9,455 bases of DNA from Streptomyces sp. NRRL WC-3549 (GCF_000721935.1 NZ_KL585415.1:72399-81853), one strand, 5' to 3'. Positions 1 to 6,806 are shown, counted from the first letter of the stretch. Notes: generated by a model from the letters alone, not told the origin. Numbers and translations: made by a program.

Positions 1-156
1 GCCCGCCCCGGCCGCATCCACACCGTCATCCCGGTCACGCTGCCCTACCCGCGTACCGAGGAGCAGCGCCTGTCGACCGAGTTCGCCGCACTGCGAGCTC
101 AGGTGTGGCACGCCGTGCACCACCAGCCCGCCCCGCTCGAAGGAATCGCGTCATGA
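1..156 (+). CDS. ABC transporter ATP-binding protein, SsuB/TauB type (C-terminal end only)
   Basis: The first frame is open from base 1 to a TGA at 154-156 and encodes the last 51 residues of a protein that starts upstream. It reads GRIHTVIPVTLPYPRTEEQR followed by FAALRAQVW. This is the usual tail of nitrate/sulfonate/taurine importer ATPases: a basic-acidic stretch after a 'V.LP.PR' segment, then 'F..LR..VW'. Walker and signature motifs lie outside the window, so the assignment rests on the tail and on the neighbour. The stop overlaps the ATG of the next gene (ATGA at 153-156), and that gene encodes the matching substrate-binding protein. The protein would energise import on the cytoplasmic face of the membrane. 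The permease is presumably upstream. The substrate cannot be told from this fragment. Confidence 0.75.
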   Translation, partial: ARPGRIHTVIPVTLPYPRTEEQRLSTEFAALRAQVWHAVHHQPAPLEGIAS

Positions 157-1142
157 AGCCGATCCGTTCCGTACGCTCTGTCTCTTATACACATCTCGGC
201 GACGACTCCTCGGACGCCGCCGGCGGCCCGAAGAAGGTGAGTTTCGGCTACATCGCCGACTACAGCGGCTCCGTCGCCCTGGCCGTCGCCCAGAAGCAGG
301 GGCTGTGGAAGGAGGCCGGTGTCACCCCCGAACTCAAGGTCTTCACCAACGGGCCGCTCCAGGTCCAGGCCCTGGGCACCGGCAACCTGGACTTCGGCTA
401 CCTCGGCCCGGGCGCCCTCTGGCTGCCCGCCTCCGGAAAGGCGTCCATCGTCTCGGTGAACATGCTGGGCCTCGCCGACCGGGTCATCGCCCGGCCCGGC
501 TCCGGCATCGAGAAGCCCGCCGACCTCAAGGGCAAGAAGGTGGCCGTCGCCGAAGGCACCTCCGGCGACATGATCCTCAACCTGGCCCTCAGCGAGGCCG
601 GACTCAAGCCCGACGACATCACCAAGGTCGCCATGGACGCCTCCACCGTCGTCACGGCGTTCTCCGCCGGCCAGGTCGACGCGGCCGCCACCTGGTACCC
701 GCTGATCGACACGATGAAGGAGAAGGTCCCGGACCTGAAGGAGATCAGCCGGACCGAGGACTACTACCCGAAGCTGTCCTTCCCGAACGTCTTCGTCACC
801 CAGCCGAAGCTCGCCTCCGGCGATCCGGAGCTGGTCAAGAAGGTGACCGGGGTCCTCAAGTCGGCCGGCGACTGGATCGCGGCCCACCCCGAGGAGTCGG
901 AGACCGTCGCCGCCGACTTCCTGAAGCTGCCGGCCGGGCAGCTCGAGGGCTCCGCGAAGTACGTGAAGATCCTGCCCTCCGACGAGCTGACGAAGCTCAC
1001 CCAGGACGGCACGGTCGACGGCTGGTTCGACGAACTGGCCGCCAACTTCAACCGGATGGGCAAGCTGCCCGACCCGGGCAAGGCCAAGGACTACTACCTC
1101 GGCGACCTCTACGCCGCAGCCGGAAAGGCGGACCGCTCATGA
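153..1142 (+). CDS. ABC transporter substrate-binding protein, SsuA/NMT1-like (signal peptide corrupted by adapter)
   Basis: This encodes a 329-residue periplasmic-type binding protein. The start at 153 has a GAAGGA ribosome site at 139-144 and overlaps the upstream stop; an earlier in-frame GTG at 105 would lie inside the ATPase gene and is rejected. The mature part has the SsuA/TauA/NMT1 pattern: FGYIADYSGSVALAVAQKQG near residues 30-50, 'GNLDFGYLGPGA' near 75-86, 'KPADLKGKKVAVAEGTSGD' near 120-140, and 'AGQVDAAATWYP' near 171-182. Family members capture aliphatic sulfonates, taurine, nitrate or related small anions and deliver them to an SsuC-type permease. Residues 9-15 (SVSYTHL) are encoded by a sequencing adapter, so no hydrophobic leader is present in this assembly. 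The residue run GDDSS directly after it is typical of what follows the lipobox cysteine, so the real protein is probably a lipoprotein. The frame is intact across the artefact. The ligand is unknown. Confidence 0.9.
   Translation: MKPIRSVRSVSYTHLGDDSSDAAGGPKKVSFGYIADYSGSVALAVAQKQGLWKEAGVTPELKVFTNGPLQVQALGTGNLDFGYLGPGALWLPASGKASIVSVNMLGLADRVIARPGSGIEKPADLKGKKVAVAEGTSGDMILNLALSEAGLKPDDITKVAMDASTVVTAFSAGQVDAAATWYPLIDTMKEKVPDLKEISRTEDYYPKLSFPNVFVTQPKLASGDPELVKKVTGVLKSAGDWIAAHPEESETVAADFLKLPAGQLEGSAKYVKILPSDELTKLTQDGTVDGWFDELAANFNRMGKLPDPGKAKDYYLGDLYAAAGKADRS
178..196. other. Nextera/Tn5 mosaic-end adapter sequence left in the assembly
   Basis: The 19 bases CTGTCTCTTATACACATCT are identical to the reverse complement of the Tn5 mosaic end used in Nextera libraries. 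They are much more AT-rich than everything around them. Translation gives the known artefact peptide VSYTHL on this strand and MCIRDR on the other strand. The position falls exactly where a lipoprotein signal peptide should be, so an unknown length of real sequence is missing here, probably some tens of bases. It is not a natural transposon end: no transposase, partner end or target duplication is visible. Confidence 0.96.
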
Positions 1143-3382
1143 ACGACACGCCGCACAACGACCCCACCACCGCAGCGGACGGAGTGAGACGGCGAGGCTT
1201 CCTCGTCGGCGCGGCCGGGCTCGCCGGGGCCGCCCTCCTCGCCGGAACCACCGCCACCGAGGCCGCCGCGGCCGGTGGCCCGCTCCGGGTGGCCTCCGGC
1301 GGCCGGGCCCGCGCCTCCATCCTGTGGTGGGGCGGCGGCAGCGCCGCGTTCGCCGCAACAGAACTGCGCGACTACCTGCGCGCCGTCACCGGCGTCCGCC
1401 TCCCGCTGCGCGCCGTCCCCGCCCCAGCCACCGCACCCGAGGGCGTCACCGGCCTGGTGGCCCTGCACGCCGGGACCGGCGGCGGCCGGATCACCGCGAG
1501 GCGCCTCGCCGACGCCGGACGCGAACTGGCCGGCGCCCCCGAGGACTCCTTCACCCTGCTCGGCGACGACACCTGCCTCCTGCTGACCGGCCTCGGCGAC
1601 CGCGCCCCGCTGTACGCGGTGTACGCCCTCCTGGAACGGGTCGGCGTCCGCTTCTTCGCCCCCGCCTTCCCCGCGTACGAGGGCCATCACGAACACGTGC
1701 CCAGCGTCCGCACCCTCACCCTGCCGGCCGTACGCCTCACCGACCGGCCCGCCACCGGGTTGCGGCGGCAGTACGCCGAGGAGGGATTCAGCCACACCAC
1801 GGCCAGCCTGCCGCCGCTCCTCGACTGGATGGCCAAGAACCGGCTCAACACCTTCGTCCACCCGACCGACTACCTGGGCCTGGGCGTCACCACGTACGAC
1901 AAGGTGCGCGACGTGCTGGCCCGGGAGGCAGGCAAGCGGGGCCTGCGGATCGAGACCGGCGGGCACGGCTACGACAGCTTCCTGCCGAAGGCCGACTACC
2001 CGCAGTTCTACGAGTCCGGCGGGCCGGTCTTCGACATCTACAACCCGGAGGCGCTCGACGCCTATGTGGGCAAGGTCGTCGCCTTCCTCCGGGAGCGCCC
2101 GGAGATCACGGTGTTCGACTGCTGGCCCCCGGATGTCGGCACCTTCCAGAAGCCGGTCCTCGACCGGTACGGCACCGCCTCCAACGCCGAGTCGGTGGTG
2201 GTCAACGAACTGGCCCGGGTACTGCGCCAAGAGCTGCCCGGCGTCCGGGTCGAACGCATCGCGTACGCGTCCACGGTGCGTCCGCCCGACGCGGACCACG
2301 CGAGCGACCCCCAGGTCATCGTGGACTTCGCCGCCTACTCCCGGAACTACAACGGCCACCTCGGCGACCCGGCGGTCAAGGCGAACGTCCCCTTCGCGGA
2401 CGCGCTGCGCGCCTGGCGGGCCACACACACCGGTCCGCTCGCCATGTACGAGTACTACCGGCGCTACCGCTGGCGCAGCCTGCCCGTGCACCCGCTGGCC
2501 ACCATCGCGGGCGACGTGGCCTTCGAGGCGGGGCTGGGACTCGACGGGATCGGCATGTACAGCGAGCCCGGCGACTGGATCACCTACGAGCACGTACAGA
2601 GCCTGGTCGCCGCACTGGCCTGGGACAGCTCCCTGGACGCGGAGGCGTTCCTCGACGGCTACCTGCACGCCCGCTTCGGTGACCGCGCGGTGCCTGCGAT
2701 GCGCCGCTACTACGAGCTGACGCGCCTGGACCCGGACACGCACGCCGCCGCCGCGCTCAGCACCGCGTACGGGCAGGCCCGGGCAGCGCTGCGGGAAGCG
2801 GCCGGACAGGTGACGGGCGCGGCGCCCCGCACGGTCCTGGACCGGCTCACCCGCAACGCCGACTTGGCGCTCGCCGACATGCAGATCGGGCTGGCACCGG
2901 CGGCCGGCGCCGAACGCCGGGAGTACCGCGCGTTGGTGCACCGCAACCGGTTCAACGGGATCTGCCTGCCCAACATGCAGGCGTGGGGGCGCTGGAACGG
3001 CCCGCAGGCGCAGACACCGTACGACGACGCGAAGATCCGGCAGGACGTCGTCGACAGCTACGCGAGCCCCGCCGCCGGCTTCGGCGACCCGGGGCTGCTG
3101 GTGCTGGAGCGGGGCGGCGACGCGGTCCGGCTCGACGTGGAGGCCCAGGACGTGGACTTCACCGGCCACACCGTCCACTGGACCGCCACCGCACCCGACG
3201 GCGTCCGCGTGGAGCCGTCCCACGGCACGCTGAAGGTGCGCGGGACCCGGAGCGACGCCCAGCGGGTCGCTGTGAACGCAGCAGCCGACGCGGCGGCCGG
3301 CAAGCGGCCGATCACGCTGGACTTCCGCCTCAGCGACGGCACCCGGCTGGTCGGCTCCCATGTGGTGGCCGACATCCGCTGA
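1139..3382 (+). CDS. Tat-exported DUF4838 glycoside-hydrolase-like protein
   Basis: This encodes a 747-residue protein. The ATG at 1139 overlaps the previous stop (ATGA) and has GGAAAGG at 1122-1128 upstream. The N-terminus carries a twin-arginine signal, VRRRGFLVGAAGLAGAALLAG (residues 16-36), with a likely cleavage in the alanine run near 41-46. Residues about 50-170 resemble the N-terminal accessory domain seen in alpha-glucuronidases and hexosaminidases (AATELRDYLRAVTGVRLPL). Residues about 205-490 match the DUF4838 barrel-like region, with LLDWMAKNRLNTFVHPTDY, FDCWPPDVGTFQK, MYEYYRRYRWR and GIGMYSEPGDW. The last ~95 residues look like a beta-sandwich domain. Reaction and substrate are not established for DUF4838; acting on extracellular glycans is an inference. 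Genes for a sulfonate-type importer precede it in the same operon, so its product might be a ligand taken up by that importer. It is the last gene of the operon. Confidence 0.88.
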   Translation: MNDTPHNDPTTAADGVRRRGFLVGAAGLAGAALLAGTTATEAAAAGGPLRVASGGRARASILWWGGGSAAFAATELRDYLRAVTGVRLPLRAVPAPATAPEGVTGLVALHAGTGGGRITARRLADAGRELAGAPEDSFTLLGDDTCLLLTGLGDRAPLYAVYALLERVGVRFFAPAFPAYEGHHEHVPSVRTLTLPAVRLTDRPATGLRRQYAEEGFSHTTASLPPLLDWMAKNRLNTFVHPTDYLGLGVTTYDKVRDVLAREAGKRGLRIETGGHGYDSFLPKADYPQFYESGGPVFDIYNPEALDAYVGKVVAFLRERPEITVFDCWPPDVGTFQKPVLDRYGTASNAESVVVNELARVLRQELPGVRVERIAYASTVRPPDADHASDPQVIVDFAAYSRNYNGHLGDPAVKANVPFADALRAWRATHTGPLAMYEYYRRYRWRSLPVHPLATIAGDVAFEAGLGLDGIGMYSEPGDWITYEHVQSLVAALAWDSSLDAEAFLDGYLHARFGDRAVPAMRRYYELTRLDPDTHAAAALSTAYGQARAALREAAGQVTGAAPRTVLDRLTRNADLALADMQIGLAPAAGAERREYRALVHRNRFNGICLPNMQAWGRWNGPQAQTPYDDAKIRQDVVDSYASPAAGFGDPGLLVLERGGDAVRLDVEAQDVDFTGHTVHWTATAPDGVRVEPSHGTLKVRGTRSDAQRVAVNAAADAAAGKRPITLDFRLSDGTRLVGSHVVADIR

Positions 3383-3458
3383 CCCGCACGGCGCACCACG
3401 ACCGGCCTCACGGCCCCCGGACCCGCACTCTCCCCGCCCCCGGTCTCAGCGCCCCGGC

Positions 3459-3491
3459 GTCTCGGACCGGGCGGTCGGCGGCCGCCGAGAC
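3459..3491 (+). terminator. GC-rich inverted repeat downstream of the DUF4838 gene (weak terminator candidate)
   Basis: GTCTCGG at 3459-3465 pairs with CCGAGAC at 3485-3491, and the loop contains the perfect 12-bp palindrome CGGCGGCCGCCG at 3476-3487, which would compete with the outer stem. No T-run follows. It lies about 80 bases after the stop of the operon, where a terminator would be expected, but it also overlaps the front of the GH35 relic. In DNA this rich in GC such pairing can arise by chance. Confidence 0.2.
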
Positions 3492-3495
3492 CACC

Positions 3496-3835
3496 ACCCA
3501 CCGCCTCCGGGACCAGACGACCCGCCACGCCATCACCTGGGACGAGAGGTCCCTCAAGATCGACGGAGAGCGGCCGGTCGCCTGGTTCGGGAGGTTCCAC
3601 TACTGGCGGCTACCCGGTCCCGACCGGTGGCGCGACGTCCTGCAGAAGCGCAAGGCATCGGGCTTCAACGCCGTTTCGACGTACTCCAGGTGTCCAGGTG
3701 GGGCTACCACTTCTCGAAGCCGGGCTCCTACCGCTTCCCGCCTCAGCGGCGTCCGCGACATCGACCGGCCTCTGATCATGGCTGAGCAGGAGGGCCCGTA
3801 CGGTCATCGCCCGCCCCGGCCCGTACATCATCGCC
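3496..3835 (+). pseudogene. GH35 beta-galactosidase remnant, truncated and frameshifted
   Basis: Three pieces in successive frames together read like the first ~110 residues of an actinobacterial GH35 beta-galactosidase. They are HAITWDERSLKIDG and FHYWRLPGPDRWRDVLQK through GFNAVSTYSR (first frame), WGYHFSKPGSYRF (third frame, from 3699), GVRDIDRPLIMAEQEG (first frame again, from 3748), then VIARPGPYI (second frame, from 3803). Removing an 8-bp tandem copy (3693-3700), 7 bases (3738-3744) and one G at 3802/3803 restores a continuous family-like reading. Similarity stops near 3835. The region with the two catalytic glutamates is absent and no start codon is recognisable, so it is non-functional. 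Intact relatives are at least about 580 residues. The closest family reading is inferred from memory of conserved motifs. Confidence 0.8.
3685..3700. repeat. 8-bp perfect tandem duplication that breaks the GH35 frame
   Basis: TCCAGGTG occurs twice back to back (3685-3692 and 3693-3700). Deleting one copy joins 'GFNAVSTYSR' directly to 'WGYHFSKPG', which matches the expected GH35 order. The duplication therefore explains the first frameshift completely and looks like a replication-slippage event. Confidence 0.85.
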
Positions 3836-3964
3836 TCCCGTGCCGCCCGCAGCGGCAGCACCTGGCACTCCGGGCAGGCCTGGCGATCGACCCTGGCATA
3901 CCGCGCACAGCCGCACTCCACCACACCCAGCGGAAGGGCACGGCTTCGCCGGCACAATCACGGG

Positions 3965-4468
3965 ATGACCGGCAACGGCATCCGCTCCGACTGCCGGCAC
4001 CGTGGCGACGGCGGCCCGCACGTGATCGTCCCCCACCTCAGCCATCACCCATGGGGTGTGCTCGTTGAGATCGTCGGTTACGAGAACGCTGGTCCGTCGG
4101 CCTCCATCGCCATGATCCAGCAGTTCTCCCAGACCACGAGCAGCCGGGACGAACTCCTCACGCTCTTTCCACCCATCGGTTCACAGAGCGAAGCGGTGAT
4201 CGTGCGAATCCACCGCTGGCATCCGCCGGTAGCGGTGCGGCTCACCATCTGGCCTGCTGACCTGAAGACGCTGCTCCGGAGCTGCGACTTCTGTGGTGAA
4301 CCGATCACGTTGGGCCCAGGTGGAGACGCCCTCGTCCTGGACTCGCCCAGCAGCGACGGTCCAGGAAGCCACACCATCATTTCCCACCGGCACCGCCTGG
4401 CCGAGCGCATCCGCCCGGAGAACAGCGGAGAGCGGGCGCGAGCTTTGAAGATCGGGAGGATGCGCTGA
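3965..4468 (+). CDS. Uncharacterised 167-residue protein with CxxC and HxH
   Basis: I do not recognise this gene. The frame is open from an ATG at 3965 to TGA at 4466-4468, and its third codon positions are rich in G/C, as in expressed Streptomyces genes, though less strictly than in the operon upstream. A region of mixed hydrophobic residues (about 23-95) is followed by SCDFCGEPITLGPGGDALVLD (about 110-130) and HTIISHRHRLAERI (about 138-151). The paired CxxC and HxH could bind one zinc ion in a ribbon-like fold. No signal peptide or membrane segment is evident. No good ribosome site precedes the ATG; CACAAT at 3953-3958 could serve as a -10 box for a leaderless message, but no -35 box goes with it. 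It lies between two gene relics, and the frame runs open upstream into the GH35 remnant, so the start is uncertain. Confidence 0.5.
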   Translation: MTGNGIRSDCRHRGDGGPHVIVPHLSHHPWGVLVEIVGYENAGPSASIAMIQQFSQTTSSRDELLTLFPPIGSQSEAVIVRIHRWHPPVAVRLTIWPADLKTLLRSCDFCGEPITLGPGGDALVLDSPSSDGPGSHTIISHRHRLAERIRPENSGERARALKIGRMR

Positions 4469-4986
4469 AGTCGTGAGGCCCGCGCCTACCGGCATGGACG
4501 AGCTCGACAGCTCATTCGGCGGGAACCAAGGGGTAGTTCAGGGAAGCCCGCATCCGTTGTCCCGTCCTCCAGATGGATCCTCGCCAGTGGCCCCGCCTCC
4601 TGGGGACCATCAAGAAACTCCACAGCCATCACCGAGGCCCGGCGCGGAGACGGCCGGCTCGGCGAGGTCGCAGGACCACAGGTCAGCTTCGCCACCGTGA
4701 AGAGCCAGCGCAACAGCCTCACGCGGGCCCCGACCGATGGCCGGTCACAGGTGGTCGACCTCGGTATGCCGGTCTTCACCGACGACACGCCGCCTAACCT
4801 GGATGGGGCGCGTCGTCAGAGCTGACCGGGGCAGCGTGGACGGCGAAGACGGCCGTCGCCGGGGTGGGCCGGACAAGGGCCGTGAGAGGCAAGGGCGCCC
4901 GCACCGCTGGTCTGTGGCACCAGCGTTGCGCCGCGTTGAGCTCACCGCCACGGCGACGACACCTCCGCTCCCGGGGTGCCGGGGTC
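4469..4986. other. Stretch without a confident gene
   Basis: Short open frames exist on both strands, but none has a convincing start, ribosome site and family pattern together. The only coding-like signal is a plus-strand fragment in 4619-4825, listed separately. The right end (about 4830-4986) follows the point where the MerR relic on the minus strand loses similarity and may hold its eroded C-terminus. No tRNA, insertion-sequence ends or long repeats were seen. Confidence 0.5.
4619..4825 (+). other. Coding-like fragment of unknown origin (possible gene remnant)
   Basis: The second plus frame reads TAITEARRGDGRLGEVAG, then QVSFATVKSQRNSLTRAPTD and SQVVDLGMPVFTDDTPP, and ends at TGA 4823-4825. 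Over this stretch third codon positions are mostly G or C and the amino-acid mix looks natural. No start codon or ribosome site fits and I cannot name a family. The opposite strand is also open here, so this may be a shadow effect of GC-rich DNA. Confidence 0.2.
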
Positions 4987-5227
4987 GACCGAGGCGCACA
5001 CCCCTTCCTCGCGGACATCGAGAAGTTCGCGGATCTCTTCCAGGGGAGGCCCGAGAACTCGGCCGAGGAGACGGGGGCCAGGCGCTCCGCCTCGCCCTCC
5101 CCGTACACGTGGTACCCGGACGCTGTTCGCGCGGCGGGCAGCGGACCAGGGTCCTCGTCGAAGCACTGGGCCGTGGCCGGAAGGTCGGAACGCCGAAGCG
5201 CTCGGTCATCTGCGAGATGCGGTAGTG
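4987..5227 (-). pseudogene. MerR-family transcriptional regulator remnant, two frameshifts, C-terminus lost
   Basis: Read on the minus strand, three pieces in three different frames line up with a MerR regulator. HYRISQMTERFGVP (5227-5186) is the start of the winged-helix DNA-binding domain. DEDPGPLPAARTASGYHVYG followed by EGEAERLA (about 5159-5080) is the stretch after the first wing. PLEEIRELLDVREEGVCASV (5046-4987) ends with the cysteine that begins the metal-binding helix in many metal-sensing members. After that no family pattern can be followed. Intact relatives are about 130-150 residues. No in-frame start precedes HYRIS; a nearby GTG is out of frame. The relic lies just beyond the ars operon terminator and in the same orientation, but the terminator separates them. 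The original effector is unknown. Confidence 0.72.
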
Positions 5228-5243
5228 GTCACGCCGTTGACGG

Positions 5244-5267
5244 AAAACCTTCGACCCGACTCGAAGG
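5244..5267 (-). terminator. Intrinsic terminator of the arsR-acr3-arsC operon
   Basis: On the minus strand the stem CCTTCGA (5267-5261) and TCGAAGG (5254-5248) pairs perfectly around a 6-base loop and is followed by TTTT (5247-5244). It starts 24 bases after the arsC stop. This is a textbook Rho-independent terminator and is unusually clear for such GC-rich DNA. Confidence 0.85.
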
Positions 5268-5290
5268 CCAAGCCCCGAAGGGACCGGTCG

Positions 5291-5701
5291 TCAGGCGACG
5301 CCGAGCTCGACGAGCAGCGCACGGACGCGCCGCTCGATCTCGTCCCGGATCGGCCGGACCGCCTCGACACCCTGCCCGGCGGGATCGCCCAGCTGCCAGT
5401 CGAGGTAGCGCTTGCCGGGGAGGACGGGGCAGGTGTCGCCGCAGCCCATGGTGATCACGACGTCGGACGCCTGGACCGCCCCGGTGGTGAGGATCTTCGG
5501 GGTCTGGTCGGACATGTCGATCCCGGCCTCGCGCATGGCCTCGACCGCAGCCGGGTTCACCGAGCCGGCGGGGGCGGATCCGGCGGAGCGGACCTCGATC
5601 CGGTCCCCGGCGAGGTGGGTGAGCCAGGCGGCGGCCATCTGGGAGCGGCCGGCGTTGTGGACGCAGACGAACAGCACGGACGGGACGGGCTTGTCAGACA
5701 C
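5291..5701 (-). CDS. arsC: Arsenate reductase ArsC, low-molecular-weight phosphatase type
   Basis: This encodes 136 residues with a GTG start at 5701 preceded by GGAAGG (5715-5710). The enzyme reduces arsenate to arsenite in the cytoplasm, making it a substrate for Acr3. The phosphatase P-loop CVHNAGRS begins at Cys13 with Arg19 in the CX5R position, and the acid-loop aspartate lies in RYLDWQLGDP (about 98-107). Two further cysteines, Cys87 and Cys91 in MGCGDTCP, could relay a disulfide, as in thioredoxin-coupled enzymes of this fold. Actinobacteria also have mycothiol-coupled versions, and the sequence alone does not settle which reductant is used. The start overlaps the acr3 stop by 8 bases, so the genes are probably translationally coupled. 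It is the last gene of the operon, before a strong terminator. Confidence 0.95.
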   Translation of the reverse strand: MSDKPVPSVLFVCVHNAGRSQMAAAWLTHLAGDRIEVRSAGSAPAGSVNPAAVEAMREAGIDMSDQTPKILTTGAVQASDVVITMGCGDTCPVLPGKRYLDWQLGDPAGQGVEAVRPIRDEIERRVRALLVELGVA

Positions 5702-6806
5702 GCGCGGGGCCTTCCGGGGCGGCGGCCGGTGCGGGCGCCGGGGTGGGCCGGGGGAAGTAGCGGCGGGCGGCGAGAGCGACGTAGACGAGCCCGATCAGGA
5801 CGGGGACCTCGATGAGGGGGCCGATGACTCCGGCGAGGGCCTGGCCGGAGGTGGCGCCGAAGGTGGCGATGGCGACCGCGATGGCCAGCTCGAAGTTGTT
5901 GCCTGCCGCGGTGAACGCGAGCGTGGTCGTTTTCGGGTAGTCCAGGCCGACCGCGCGGCCGGCCGCCATGGATCCGGCCCACATCAGCGCGAAGTACACG
6001 AGCAGCGGGAGCGCGACCCGGGCGACGTCCAGGGGCTTGGAGGTGATGGCGTCGCCCTGGAGGGCGAAGAGCACCACGATGGTGAACAGCAGCCCGTACA
6101 GGGCGAACGGCCCGATCCTCGGGATCAGCTTCGTCTCGTACCAGGTACGGCCCTTGGCCTTCTCACCCAGGCGCCGGGTGAGGAACCCGGCGAGCAGCGG
6201 GATGCCGAGGAAGATCAGTACGGAGCGGGCGATCTCCCACACGGAGACGTCCAGGGCGGTCTGCTCCAGGCCGAGCCAGCCGGGCAGGACGGAGAGGTAG
6301 AACCAGCCGAGCAGACTGAACGCGACTACCTGGAAGACGGAGTTGAGGGCGACGAGGACGGCGGCAGCCTCGCGGTCGCCGCAGGCGAGGTCGTTCCAGA
6401 TGATGACCATGGCGATGCAGCGGGCGAGCCCGACGATGATCAGACCGGTGCGGTACTCGGGCAGGTCCGGCAGGAAGATCCAGGCGAGGGCGAACATCAG
6501 CGCCGGGCCGATCACCCAGTTCAGCACCAGGGAGGGGACCAGCAGGCGGCGGTCTCGGGTGACGGTGTCGAGGCGGTCGTAGCGGACCTTCGCCAGGACC
6601 GGGTACATCATCACCAGCAGCCCGAGCGCGATCGGCAGCGACACCCCGGTGACCGTCACCTTCGCCAGCGCATCCCCCAGGCCCGGAACGAGACGGCCCA
6701 GGCCCAGCCCGGCGGCCATCGCGGCCAGAATCCACACCGCGAGGAACCGGTCCAGGAAGGACAGTCGGGACGCGACCGGCCCGGCCGCCACCGCGTCCGC
6801 GCTCAC
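5694..6806 (-). CDS. acr3: Arsenite efflux permease Acr3
   Basis: This encodes 370 residues, GTG start at 6806, overlapping the arsR stop (GTGA). It belongs to the Acr3 branch of the bile acid/arsenite/riboflavin transporter superfamily and exports As(III) using the membrane potential or proton gradient. About ten hydrophobic segments can be picked out. Family hallmarks include GLARCIAMVIIWNDLACGD (about 126-144), ALNSVFQVVAFSLLGWFY (about 153-170) and TAAGNNFELAIAVAIATFGA (about 299-318). Cys130 and Glu306 fall where Cys129 and Glu305 are described as essential in the Corynebacterium glutamicum protein. The C-terminus is a proline/alanine-rich cytoplasmic tail. It is full length, with no defects seen. 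An alternative in-frame start slightly downstream is possible but would lose the overlap. Confidence 0.96.
   Translation of the reverse strand: MSADAVAAGPVASRLSFLDRFLAVWILAAMAAGLGLGRLVPGLGDALAKVTVTGVSLPIALGLLVMMYPVLAKVRYDRLDTVTRDRRLLVPSLVLNWVIGPALMFALAWIFLPDLPEYRTGLIIVGLARCIAMVIIWNDLACGDREAAAVLVALNSVFQVVAFSLLGWFYLSVLPGWLGLEQTALDVSVWEIARSVLIFLGIPLLAGFLTRRLGEKAKGRTWYETKLIPRIGPFALYGLLFTIVVLFALQGDAITSKPLDVARVALPLLVYFALMWAGSMAAGRAVGLDYPKTTTLAFTAAGNNFELAIAVAIATFGATSGQALAGVIGPLIEVPVLIGLVYVALAARRYFPRPTPAPAPAAAPEGPARV

Noticed and set aside
178..196. A natural Tn5-like transposon end
   Set aside because: Exact match to the hyperactive mosaic end used in library kits, no transposase or second end, and position replacing a signal peptide all indicate an artefact.
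99..887. Minus-strand open frame of 262 codons opposite the binding-protein gene
   Set aside because: It is a GC-bias shadow of the SsuA-like gene; its MCIRDR segment is simply the adapter read on the other strand.
305..1138. Upstream in-frame extension of the DUF4838 gene
   Set aside because: It lies within the binding-protein gene in another frame and reads as arginine/proline-rich shadow sequence; the Tat signal begins just after ATG 1139.
1109..3361. Very long minus-strand open frame (750 codons) opposite the DUF4838 gene
   Set aside because: Its composition (repeated G, A, V, R with no motifs) is that of an antisense shadow; the plus-strand protein has a Tat signal and family motifs.
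3610..3957. Minus-strand frame with ECGCARYARVDRQACPEC, a possible zinc ribbon
   Set aside because: It overlaps the GH35 relic, where the plus-strand pieces explain the sequence better, and it lacks a ribosome site and convincing start.
4745..5209. 154-codon minus-strand open frame as an intact gene
   Set aside because: Only its first dozen residues (MTERFGVP...) match a MerR protein; the rest of the family pattern continues in two other frames, so it is a pseudogene and not a new protein.
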